64,000 bases of DNA from Pseudomonadota bacterium (GTDB lineage: Bacteria; Myxococcota_A; Polyangia; Polyangiales; Polyangiaceae), in contig JAEWRL010000219.1 in the NCBI GenBank assembly GCA_023398955.1, positions 1 through 64,000 on the forward strand. The letters are read 5' to 3'. The number at the start of each line of letters is the position of its first letter. The stretch's first letter is position 1. Under the pieces are notes generated by a model. That model saw nothing but the letters and a program-made list of their open reading frames with translations, was not told where the DNA came from and ran no database searches. Below are positions 46,215-54,405 of this stretch, piece by piece. Made by a program: the position numbers and the translations under genes.

Positions 46215-46640
46215 CTGAGCAATCTAACCCGGCGAAGCCGAAAACGACGAGGGCCTTCACGATTGCACCCACTTCACGCACGGATACGCCAGCGCGGCCT
46301 ACGGAGCGGCGCCTTGTGGGCCCCGTCCGCGCACGCGATGCGCGATTCCTGCGCGCCGTGATCCGTCCCCTCACGTGCCGCATAGCGTCCGCACAGGCGC
46401 GGCCCCCGCCCTTCCCGGGGCCACTTCGGCCGCCGGGGCTTCCGAGAGAGAGCCGCCGTCGGGCGGAAGTCGCCCCGGATGTCACGGGAACCGCGCAGAT
46501 TTCGCGCGTTCGAGTCTCTGGTCAGACATCGCAAGCTCCACTAATAAGGCAGCTCTCGTTCAATTCCTTCGTCTTCGGCAAGGGCGGACCGTTCTCGTGA
46601 CGTCCCCGCCCCGCTGGAACCCCAACCCCTGAGGCTTTCC
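46215..46640. other. Intergenic region before the ETF operon, 426 bp
   Basis: The gap separates tatD (minus) from etfB (plus) and should hold both promoters. Small reading frames on both strands lack a plausible start and family features. CTGAGG about seven bases before the etfB ATG may serve as its ribosome site. I see no operator I can name. Confidence 0.5.
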
Positions 46641-47528
46641 ATGGTTCACTCCGTCGTGCTGGTCAAGCAAGTGCCGGACACGGCCAACATCACCGGCAAG
46701 GTGATGAACGACGACGGCACCGTCAACCGCGCCAAGCTCCCCGCGATCTTCAACATCGAGGATCGGGTAGCTCTGGAGATGGCGCTGCGCGTTCGCGACC
46801 AGTATGGCGGCTCCGTCACAGCATTGACGATGGGACCACCCAGGGCAACCGACGTGCTCCGAGAGTGCCTGTTCATGGGTGCAGATGACGCCTGCTTGGT
46901 GAGCGATCGGAAGTTTGCCGGCGCCGACACCTTGGCTACCTCCTACGTCCTTTCGAAGGCCATCGAGAGCCTTGGCCACTTCGACTTGGTGTTTGCTGGG
47001 CGTCAGGCGATCGATGGGGATACGGCCCAGGTAGGCCCACAGACTGCGCAGAAGCTAGGGCTGCCACAGATCACGTATGCCGAGCAGGTCCTCGGACTCC
47101 AGGATGGACGGTTGATCGTGCGCCGCCACATAGATGGGGGCTATGAGGTGCTCGAGTCATCGCTGCCAGCGCTCGTCACGGTGATCAAGGACGCCTGCGA
47201 GCCGCGGCCATTCAGCGCAAAGCGAGTCATGGCCAAGAAGGGCGCCTGCTCGCTGAGCGAGCTCGAGAAGCTGGTCGAAGACAACTCGCTTCTCTATCTC
47301 GACCGACTGGTCGACGAGTACAAGAGCCGCGATCTGTTCATCAACACCCTCACGGCGGATGACCTGGATGTCGACCCCCAGCGGTGTGGATTGAAGGGAT
47401 CCCCTACACGCGTCTACAAGATCGAGTCCGTAGTGCTCGCGGGGCGTGACCGGCAGAACGTGCCAGCGACCTCCCAAGGGCTCACGGAGTTGGTCGACGC
47501 CCTTGCTCGAGATCACATCTTCGCTTGA
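46641..47528 (+). CDS. etfB: Electron transfer flavoprotein subunit beta
   Basis: The soluble ETF carries electrons from acyl-CoA dehydrogenases to the quinone pool. The N-terminus is SVVLVKQVPDTANITG, and the nucleotide-binding loop is FAGRQAIDGDTAQVGPQTAQ. That loop resembles the anaerobic or bifurcating-type ETF group; human-type EtfB has a different motif there (recalled family knowledge, not tested). At 295 aa it is longer than the usual 250-260. It is the first gene of an operon with etfA (18-base gap) and an acyl-CoA dehydrogenase. Confidence 0.94.
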   Translation: MVHSVVLVKQVPDTANITGKVMNDDGTVNRAKLPAIFNIEDRVALEMALRVRDQYGGSVTALTMGPPRATDVLRECLFMGADDACLVSDRKFAGADTLATSYVLSKAIESLGHFDLVFAGRQAIDGDTAQVGPQTAQKLGLPQITYAEQVLGLQDGRLIVRRHIDGGYEVLESSLPALVTVIKDACEPRPFSAKRVMAKKGACSLSELEKLVEDNSLLYLDRLVDEYKSRDLFINTLTADDLDVDPQRCGLKGSPTRVYKIESVVLAGRDRQNVPATSQGLTELVDALARDHIFA

Positions 47529-47546
47529 CGCCAGAGAGTCACTGAA

Positions 47547-48566
47547 ATGGACCAGCAGAACACCGACGTCTGGGTATTCATCGAGCAGCGCGACGGCCAA
47601 CCCGCGGATGTTAGCCTAGAGCTCTTGTCCAAAGGGCGAAAGCTGGCGGACGCGATGGGCGGCAACCTTCGCGCGCTCGTCCTCGCTGCAGACGCACAAC
47701 CAATCGCCGAGCAGTGCTTTCAGTTCGGATGCGACGAGGCGTTGGCCATCTCTCATCCGGCTCTGACCCATTACCGAAGCTTGCCCTACTCCCGCATCGT
47801 CTCGGGTCTCGTGAGCGAGCGGAGGCCGCGGGTCATGCTGTTCGGCGCTACCGTCATCGGGCGAGACCTCGCACCGAGCGTGGCTTCGGCCACTCAGAGC
47901 GGCCTGACGGCAGACTGCACCGACCTCCGCGTCGCGGACGTCACCTACCTGCGTAAGGAGTACCCGCGGCTCCTCTTGCAGATACGTCCGGCCTTCGGCG
48001 GCAACATCCTCGCGACGATCATCACGCCCGATACGGCCACGCAGATGGCCACGGTGCGCGAGGGGGTGATGGAGCTGTCCACGGTCGCGGAGCCCGCGCC
48101 CGTCCGTATCACGCACCTGCATTACGAACCGGATCCGCACGACGAGCTGGTTCGGATCATCGAGCGTCATCGCGAGGAGAGCCGGGTCAACCTGAAGACG
48201 GCCCCCATCATCGTGGCTGGCGGCTACGGCCTTGGAACACGTGGCAACTTTACCCTCGTGACCACGCTGGCTCGTGTGCTGGGCGCTGAGGTCGCTGGGA
48301 CTCGTGCTGCCGTCGACGCAGGCTTCATTCCCCCCGAGCGCCAGGTGGGGCAAACGGGGGTCACGGTGCGCCCGAAGCTCTACATCGCCGTGGGCATCTC
48401 CGGCGCCATTCAGCATCGAGCGGGGATGCAGGAAGCGAACAAGATCGTAGCCATCAACACGGATCCCGAAGCGCCCATCTTCGACGTCGCCCATTACGGC
48501 ATCGTGGGTGACGCGACCGAGGTCATTCCTCGCCTCATCGACGCCTACAAGCAGAGGCTCAAGTAG
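47547..48566 (+). CDS. etfA: Electron transfer flavoprotein subunit alpha
   Basis: It binds the main FAD. The N-terminal domain has SRIVSGLVSERRPRVMLFGA and then GRDLAPSVASATQSGLTADCTDL. The C-terminal FAD domain has VAGGYGLGTRGNF, then ARVLGAEVAGTRAAVDAGFI, then GQTGVTVRPKLYIAVGISGAIQH, the hallmark FAD-binding segments. At 339 aa it is normal length. The motifs again look like the group found beside butyryl-CoA-type dehydrogenases. Only eight bases separate it from the dehydrogenase gene. Confidence 0.94.
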   Translation: MDQQNTDVWVFIEQRDGQPADVSLELLSKGRKLADAMGGNLRALVLAADAQPIAEQCFQFGCDEALAISHPALTHYRSLPYSRIVSGLVSERRPRVMLFGATVIGRDLAPSVASATQSGLTADCTDLRVADVTYLRKEYPRLLLQIRPAFGGNILATIITPDTATQMATVREGVMELSTVAEPAPVRITHLHYEPDPHDELVRIIERHREESRVNLKTAPIIVAGGYGLGTRGNFTLVTTLARVLGAEVAGTRAAVDAGFIPPERQVGQTGVTVRPKLYIAVGISGAIQHRAGMQEANKIVAINTDPEAPIFDVAHYGIVGDATEVIPRLIDAYKQRLK

Positions 48567-48574
48567 GAGACCCA

Positions 48575-50296
48575 ATGCCGAACTTCTTCTCCGACAATCC
48601 GGACGTACTCTTCCATTTCAATAAGCTCGCCCTCGATGAGATCGTGACCCTTGGGGAGGACGATTTCTCCTATTCCAAGGAGTATCCCCACGCCCCGGCG
48701 AATGTCGCGGACGCCATGGAGAACTACCGTCGCGTGCTCGCGATCGTCGGCGACTTGGCTGGGAACAAGATCGCAGAGCGCGCTGCCATGGTCGACGCCG
48801 AGGGCGCCCAGTTCTCGGACGGCAAGGTCACCTACGCGAAGGGAACCCGACAGAACCTGGACGAACTGGCGCAAGCGGACCTGATGGGAATGATCCTGCC
48901 GTACAAGTACGGCGGCCTGAATTTCCCGTTCACCGTATACACGATGGCCGTCGAGGTCGTGTCGCGAGCCGATGCCTCGCTCATGAATATCTTCGGCCTC
49001 CAGGACATCGCGGACTGCATCCACAAATTCGGTGATGAAGCTCAGCACCGCGAGTTCCTGCCCGGCTTCTGTCGTGGCGAGTACACCGGGGCAATGGCAC
49101 TGACGGAACCCGATGCAGGCAGCGACCTTCAGGCCTGTAAGTTGCAGGCCTATCAGACCGAGACCGGTGAATGGCGTCTGCGAGGCGTCAAGCGGTTCAT
49201 CACCAACGGGAACGGTGAGGTCCTCCTGGTGCTGGCGCGCTCGGAAGCTGGCTCAAAGGATGGGCGGGGCCTCAGCATGTTCGTGTGTCATGGCGACGAT
49301 ACGGTCGTGGTGCGACGCATCGAGCACAAGCTTGGTATCAAAGGCTCCCCAACCTGCGAGCTCCAGTTCAACGACACCCCCGCCCAGCTCGTGGGCAAAC
49401 GGAAGGTGGGGCTCATCAAGTACGTGCTCGATCTCATGTACCGGGCGCGGATGGGCGTCGCGTCTCAGGCCCTTGGCATTGCACAGCAGGCCTATGAGGA
49501 GGCCCTGAAGTATGCGCGCGAGCGCGAACAGTTCGGGAAGCCCATTTACGACATCCCGGTCGTATCGAACATGCTGATCGAGATGCGGGTATCCCTCGAA
49601 GCGTGCCGTACACTCTTCTACTACGCAGGCTCGTACGTCGACATCAAGGAGAAGCTCGAGCTGAAGGCGCAGAGGTTGAAAGGTGCGGGCCTATCGAGCA
49701 CGGACGTGACGGCGCGCCTCCGCGAGATCACGAAGATGGCAGGTCTCCTCACGCCTCTCACCAAGTACATCGTCACGGAAGCTTCGAATCGCATTACCTA
49801 CGACGCACTCCAAATCCACGGTGGAGCGGGCTATATGCGCGAGTTCAAGGTCGAGCAGCTGGCTCGGGATGCGCGCATCACGAACATCTACGAAGGGACC
49901 TCCCAACTGCAGATCGTGGCCGCCGCAGGAGGCGTCACCAACGACGTTCTTGCGGATTTCTTCGCCGAACGGGGAGCCAAGGACTACAAGGGCGCCGTCG
50001 CCTCGCTGGCCAGCCACCTGCGTGAGGCCCGAGAGATCTTCCTCGAGTGTCGGCGCTACGTCGCGGAACGTAAGGATCCCACCTTCCAGGAGGTCACTGC
50101 CAAGCCCCTCGTCGAACTCTACGGCTCGACGCTCATTGGGTACCTGCTACTCGACGACGCCGCCCTCGAGCCACGCAAGGTCTTCATCGCGAACCGCTAC
50201 ATCCTGACGGCGCTCTCGGATGCCAAGAAGAACGCCGAAGCCATCAAGAACGGATCATTCGCGGACCTGCTGCACGCGGACAAGATACTCGTCTGA
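48575..50296 (+). CDS. Long acyl-CoA dehydrogenase, 573 aa
   Basis: A flavin enzyme that oxidises acyl-CoA to enoyl-CoA and passes electrons to the adjacent ETF. The core contains TGAMALTEPDAGSDL (acyl-CoA/FAD binding), WRLRGVKRFITNGN, ALQIHGGAGYMREFKVEQLARDA and ITNIYEGTSQLQ, with the catalytic-base Glu in YEGTSQ. An extra N-terminal helical part of about 100 residues and a C-terminal extension make it much longer than the 380-aa standard enzymes, like C-terminal-extended FadE-type proteins. It is the third gene of the etf operon. The chain length of its substrate cannot be read from the sequence. Confidence 0.93.
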   Translation: MPNFFSDNPDVLFHFNKLALDEIVTLGEDDFSYSKEYPHAPANVADAMENYRRVLAIVGDLAGNKIAERAAMVDAEGAQFSDGKVTYAKGTRQNLDELAQADLMGMILPYKYGGLNFPFTVYTMAVEVVSRADASLMNIFGLQDIADCIHKFGDEAQHREFLPGFCRGEYTGAMALTEPDAGSDLQACKLQAYQTETGEWRLRGVKRFITNGNGEVLLVLARSEAGSKDGRGLSMFVCHGDDTVVVRRIEHKLGIKGSPTCELQFNDTPAQLVGKRKVGLIKYVLDLMYRARMGVASQALGIAQQAYEEALKYAREREQFGKPIYDIPVVSNMLIEMRVSLEACRTLFYYAGSYVDIKEKLELKAQRLKGAGLSSTDVTARLREITKMAGLLTPLTKYIVTEASNRITYDALQIHGGAGYMREFKVEQLARDARITNIYEGTSQLQIVAAAGGVTNDVLADFFAERGAKDYKGAVASLASHLREAREIFLECRRYVAERKDPTFQEVTAKPLVELYGSTLIGYLLLDDAALEPRKVFIANRYILTALSDAKKNAEAIKNGSFADLLHADKILV

Positions 50297-50323
50297 GCGA
50301 GGCCTCGTCGGATGCTCCGAATC

Positions 50324-50998
50324 TCAAAGGAGGGTCAGCAGCAACACTGCAAGCAGCGGGATGAGGGCTCCAGCAGCGCACAGAAGCCCTCCCCTGCCCC
50401 TCAGGCCACGGGGTCCGCGGACGATGAGGATACCCGACAGGGTCAGGAATACGAGTGAAAGCGCGTAGGCGTCAGCAACATACGTCCACCAGCGACGGCC
50501 CTCGTTGAGGTGGAGAAAGTTCAGCTGGCGAAGCAGCGGCCGGTCCTTGCGGATCGTGCGCGTCGCGAGTCCGGTGCGAACGTCGTAGCTCACGTGATCG
50601 CGGTCTCCCGCGGTGAAGTGTACCGCCAGCTCGAAGCGAGTGCGCCAGAGGGTATTGTGGGGCGGCGCCGGGATCCCCAATCGTTGCCCGATTGCCTTGG
50701 CGAGCAGGGCTTCCTCGGCAGAGGTAACTGCTGCAGGGTTTGACGCCAACAGGCGTCTCCGCGCGGGATCGGCTGGCGTCAGCAGTGCCACGGGACTGCC
50801 GAGTCGCTGCTGCGTCACGACCGTCGCCCGATTGTAGTCCCAGTCGGAGGCATGGTTCACCGCCAGCCCACTGACAGCATAGGTCAAGGTCAGTGCCGCG
50901 CACACGTACCCGACATCGCGGTGCCAGTGGCGAAGCAAGCGGCGAAAGCCCGGAGCCCGGGCGTGCGCCTGAGCGCTGCAGTGAGGCTCAGCCGTCAT
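50324..50998 (-). CDS. PepSY-associated transmembrane protein
   Basis: A 224-aa membrane protein with one helix at about 28-50 (VGYVCAALTLTYAVSGLAVNH), a periplasmic part, and two or three more helices from about 170. The lead-in RLLRHWHRDVGY and the NHASDWDYN segment resemble the PepSY_TM-like family, which includes iron-reductase-type membrane proteins. Conserved His residues may bind haem (inference). It starts 11 bases after the stop of the upstream lipoprotein gene, so they form an operon. Downstream it converges on the acyl-CoA dehydrogenase gene. Confidence 0.8.
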   Translation of the reverse strand: MTAEPHCSAQAHARAPGFRRLLRHWHRDVGYVCAALTLTYAVSGLAVNHASDWDYNRATVVTQQRLGSPVALLTPADPARRRLLASNPAAVTSAEEALLAKAIGQRLGIPAPPHNTLWRTRFELAVHFTAGDRDHVSYDVRTGLATRTIRKDRPLLRQLNFLHLNEGRRWWTYVADAYALSLVFLTLSGILIVRGPRGLRGRGGLLCAAGALIPLLAVLLLTLL

Positions 50999-51009
50999 CG
51001 GGGCAGCCG

Positions 51010-51654
51010 CTAGATGAACTCAGCACCGAACGCGCGCAAGACTATTTGCCGTCCTGGCGCACCCGACCCATGCGCGTGTTGGAGCCCGTGCTCCGCCTCG
51101 TAGTGACGTCGCGCAGAAGCCGGCACCTCGACGAGTTCGACCCTTCCTTCAGCGCGCGCCTTGCGTCCGACGGAGCCCGGGGGAACCAGGAAGGTCGGGA
51201 CCGTAAGAACCCGTATGTGGCTTCCGTCCCGGGCGCCCTCGGGTTGAACCGAGAACCACGCCCGGCGGTGGTGGCACATGGCCGAGACGTCGCCCTCGAC
51301 GCGCACGGTCTTCCCCTGATAACTTGAGGGGTCGTTCAGGAGCGCCGCGATCGACACGAGAGGCGCCGAGCCAATGGCAGTACCCACTACGCTGACGCGG
51401 GCCCCGTTGCTTGGATGCCGGCGCTCGAGGACCGTGGCGTCCGCGCTCCTGACCTCCGCACCACACCCGCAGCCCGCACCCGACTTCTCGTCTCCGCACC
51501 CGCTCGGCGCTGGCTGCCCTTGGCTTGTCGCGAACTCCGCGGCCGCCCCACGTGCACGAGATTCGACCCCATGGTTCCGAGTATCACACGACGCACAGGT
51601 CAGCAGGGAGAGGAGGCAACCGTAAGCCCAAGTTCTTGTCATCGTTGGGCGCAA
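51010..51654 (-). CDS. Lipoprotein with probable OB-like (DUF4920-type) domain
   Basis: A signal peptide ending in LLTCASC indicates a lipoprotein. Residues about 40-70 are Cys/Gly-rich (GCGDEKSGAGCGCG), a possible metal-binding cluster. A domain at about 95-180 with LLNDPSSYQGKTVRVEGDVSAMCHHRRAWFSVQ resembles DUF4920 OB-fold proteins, which keep a Cys in this position and may bind metal. The C-terminus has AEHGLQHAHGS with several His residues. The start may be the ATG at 51642 instead of 51654. It precedes the PepSY gene in an operon that is divergent from the ten-haem cytochrome gene. Confidence 0.72.
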   Translation of the reverse strand: MRPTMTRTWAYGCLLSLLTCASCDTRNHGVESRARGAAAEFATSQGQPAPSGCGDEKSGAGCGCGAEVRSADATVLERRHPSNGARVSVVGTAIGSAPLVSIAALLNDPSSYQGKTVRVEGDVSAMCHHRRAWFSVQPEGARDGSHIRVLTVPTFLVPPGSVGRKARAEGRVELVEVPASARRHYEAEHGLQHAHGSGAPGRQIVLRAFGAEFI

Positions 51655-51945
51655 GAGTAGCGGGACTCGACGGGCTCCGCAAAAGCCTCAGCTCGACCTT
51701 TGCTGGGCCCATGCAACGCGGGTGCGGTAGCCCCCAATATCCCGAGATCCAAGTTCGATCTATCCGTCCGGACCACGGGACGTTGGTACTTAGTACTACC
51801 AGTCACAGTGTGGACGCTGATATTCGCGGCACCGCCCTAGGGTCAAGCGCCAATGGAATGCTGCGAGCGGTGGCAAGTAAGATCAAGGCAAGCCCGGCAG
51901 GCTTCGGGCAGGCTCCCCAAGGACACCGCTACGCAGGAGGATCGA
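51655..51945. other. Divergent intergenic region before the ten-haem cytochrome gene
   Basis: About 290 bases between the divergent OB-like lipoprotein and cytochrome genes; both promoters must be here. A TACTTAGTACTA near 51787-51798 contains a short palindrome (TAGTACTA), but I do not claim it as an operator. No further gene is supported. Confidence 0.45.
51935..51940 (+). promoter_or_regulatory. Shine-Dalgarno site of the ten-haem cytochrome gene
   Basis: AGGAGG five bases before the ATG at 51946. It marks the start used here, which also begins the lipoprotein signal peptide, and rules out the longer frame that runs upstream to 51853. Confidence 0.8.
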
Positions 51946-54279
51946 ATGTCGCGCCCTATGAGATTCGCTTTCGCGGGAACTGCACTGGCGTCATTGCTTG
52001 CGATGGTGGCCTGCGGCGATAGTGACGGTCCCGAGGACGGAGGCGCTGCCGGTTCCCCTGGCGCAGCTGGTTTCTATGGAGCTGCAGGTGCTGCGGGTGC
52101 TCACCAGGCTGGCGCTGGTGGGGAGGCCGGGACACCACCGACACCGGGTGCCGGCGCTGCTGGCGCGGCAGGGAGCCCCGCCACGGCAGGTGGCCCCGGT
52201 GAGATGGGCGGCGCTGCAGGAGCCGCGAATGGAACGGGTGGTACGACCATCCCCGACGACGTGCCAAACTATGAAGCATGGGCCAGCTCGGCTCATGCGG
52301 ACGCGACAGCCGAAGCTTTCCGCCACTGGGACACAGAGGGTGGTGTCCCAACCAGCTGCGCCAAGTGTCACAGTGGCGCCGGCTTCGAGGACTACATCGG
52401 CGCTGACGGGTCGGCCCCGGACAAGGTCGACGCGGCGGCACCCATTGATCGCACAGTAGACTGCCAAGCGTGCCACAATGAGGCCGCCAACGAGCTCTCT
52501 GCCGTCACCTTCCCCTCGGGGGTGGTGATCAGCGGTCTGGGAGGCGAGGCCCGCTGCATGACATGCCACCAAGGCCGTGAGTCCACGGTCAGCGTCGACG
52601 CTCGCATCGACGCCGCGGACCTCGACACCGATGACACCGTCAGTGACCCGGATGGCGCCAGTCCGCTCGGTTTCGCGAACATCCACTACTACGCGGCAGC
52701 CGCCACCCTCTACGCGGGCGAGGTCATGGGAGGCTACCAGTACGACGGGCAGGTCTATGATCACCGATTCCGGCACGCCCCCGGATACGAAACGTGCATC
52801 GACTGTCACGACTCGCACAGCCTCGAGGTGCGCGTAGAGGAGTGTGCCGACTGCCATGACGGCGTGTCCGCAGTAGAAGACCTGCGCGATGTTCGCATGA
52901 TCGCCTCACTCAACCAAGACTATGACGGTGACGGCGATACGACGGAGGGCATCTACTACGAGCTCGAAGGCCTGCGGCTCAAGCTCTTCGAGGCAATCCA
53001 AGCCTACGGCGCCGAGCAGGGAGCACCGATCTGCTACGATAGCCACAATCACCCGTACTTCTTCGGAGACACGGACGAAGACGGCACCTGCGCCGCAGAA
53101 GAGGCCGTACGTGGCAACGCATATGCATCGTGGACGGCACGGCTCCTTCGCGCCGCCTACAACTTCCAGACGGCCACCAAGGATCGCGGTGCGTTCGCCC
53201 ACAACGCCAAGTACATCTTTCAGATCCTCTTTGACTCCATCACGGACCTGAACGCGGTTCTCGATGGATCCGTCGACATGAGCGCGGCCGTGCGCAATGA
53301 CACTGGCCACTTCAATGGGAGCGGCGAGGCCGCCCGGCATTGGGACGCCGATGCAGCGGTGAGCGCGAGCTGCTCGAAGTGTCATGCTGGTTCGGAGGGG
53401 CTCGATTTCTACCTGACCTATGGCGTCGGCAAGACGGTCGAGGAACAGGACAATGGCCTCGACTGCGCCACCTGTCACGTTTCCTTCGGCGACGAGTTCG
53501 CCGTGCGACAGGTAGATAGCGTGACCTTCCCGAGCGGCGCCGTCATCAGCGATATGGGCGACAACGGCCTCTGTACGACCTGCCACAGTGGGCGCGCCTC
53601 GGGCGATGACGTCAAGGCCGCCTTCGCCAACGGCGGCAGCCCCACACGCTTCATCAACGTGCACTACAATCCCGGCGGCGCCATGTTGCTCGGGACGTTG
53701 TCGGGGGTTGGCTACGAGTTCGACGGGATGTCGTACTCGGGCGTCCTCGACCACGCCGGGGGCACCGCGTGCGCGGCCTGTCACGCCCCCACAGCCACCA
53801 ACCACAGCTTCAAACCCGAGGACACCTTCGAGAACGCAACTTGTGGCGGGTGCCACGGCAACTTCGATTCCTTCGAAGCAATCCGCCCCGCTGACGTTCC
53901 CGACGTGGACGGCGACGGCAGCACGGACGAGACGATGGCCGCAGAGCTCGAAGGCCTTGCAGAGGCGCTGCTCGGGACGATGTTTGGGGTCTCCTGGACC
54001 ACGGGGACACCGCTGTGCTACGGCGACCAGTATCCCTACTTCTTGGTGCAGTCCGAGGGGGGCTTCGGCGGCGAATGTGATGAGGCGGCGCTCGAAGCGG
54101 GCACGGCCTTCACAGACTGGACGGAGCCACTCCTCGCTGCCGCCTTCAACTACCAACTGGTCAAGAAGGACCATGGCGCGTGGGCCCACAACTTCGACTA
54201 TGCGGCGCAGTTGCTGATAGACAGCATGGCGGGTCTCGAAGCAGACGTGAGCGGCTTCACTCGTCCCGAGATTGAGTAA
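51946..54279 (+). CDS. Ten-haem c-type cytochrome lipoprotein with internal duplication, 777 aa
   Basis: A signal peptide with LLAMVACGDS gives a lipidated, exported protein. A Gly/Ala-rich linker runs to about residue 100. Ten CxxCH haem sites are visible, at about residues 138, 173, 204, 284 and 300, then 476, 507, 543, 609 and 633. The two halves are copies: each ends in an ELEGL helix, a CYDS/CYGD segment, a WT-x-x-LL-x-A-A-F/Y-N helix and a KD-x-GA-x-AHN motif. Multihaem proteins like this move electrons across the envelope or to extracellular acceptors. No barrel partner is adjacent, although the divergent PepSY-type membrane protein could deliver electrons (inference). Confidence 0.93.
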   Translation: MSRPMRFAFAGTALASLLAMVACGDSDGPEDGGAAGSPGAAGFYGAAGAAGAHQAGAGGEAGTPPTPGAGAAGAAGSPATAGGPGEMGGAAGAANGTGGTTIPDDVPNYEAWASSAHADATAEAFRHWDTEGGVPTSCAKCHSGAGFEDYIGADGSAPDKVDAAAPIDRTVDCQACHNEAANELSAVTFPSGVVISGLGGEARCMTCHQGRESTVSVDARIDAADLDTDDTVSDPDGASPLGFANIHYYAAAATLYAGEVMGGYQYDGQVYDHRFRHAPGYETCIDCHDSHSLEVRVEECADCHDGVSAVEDLRDVRMIASLNQDYDGDGDTTEGIYYELEGLRLKLFEAIQAYGAEQGAPICYDSHNHPYFFGDTDEDGTCAAEEAVRGNAYASWTARLLRAAYNFQTATKDRGAFAHNAKYIFQILFDSITDLNAVLDGSVDMSAAVRNDTGHFNGSGEAARHWDADAAVSASCSKCHAGSEGLDFYLTYGVGKTVEEQDNGLDCATCHVSFGDEFAVRQVDSVTFPSGAVISDMGDNGLCTTCHSGRASGDDVKAAFANGGSPTRFINVHYNPGGAMLLGTLSGVGYEFDGMSYSGVLDHAGGTACAACHAPTATNHSFKPEDTFENATCGGCHGNFDSFEAIRPADVPDVDGDGSTDETMAAELEGLAEALLGTMFGVSWTTGTPLCYGDQYPYFLVQSEGGFGGECDEAALEAGTAFTDWTEPLLAAAFNYQLVKKDHGAWAHNFDYAAQLLIDSMAGLEADVSGFTRPEIE

Positions 54280-54405
54280 GCGCACAGCGCCAGCCCGCCT
54301 GGACTGGCACGAATCTGTTCGCTGGGCCGGACGACTGAGGGAGCTCTACATGAGTTCGCTGGAGCGCTGGACTAGCCATGGGCGAGCCACTATGCGGGAG
54401 GGTCC

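Noticed and set aside
52906..54285. A 459-residue minus-strand frame opposite the ten-haem cytochrome
   Set aside because: The CxxCH motifs and duplication are on the plus strand; the opposite frame has no features.
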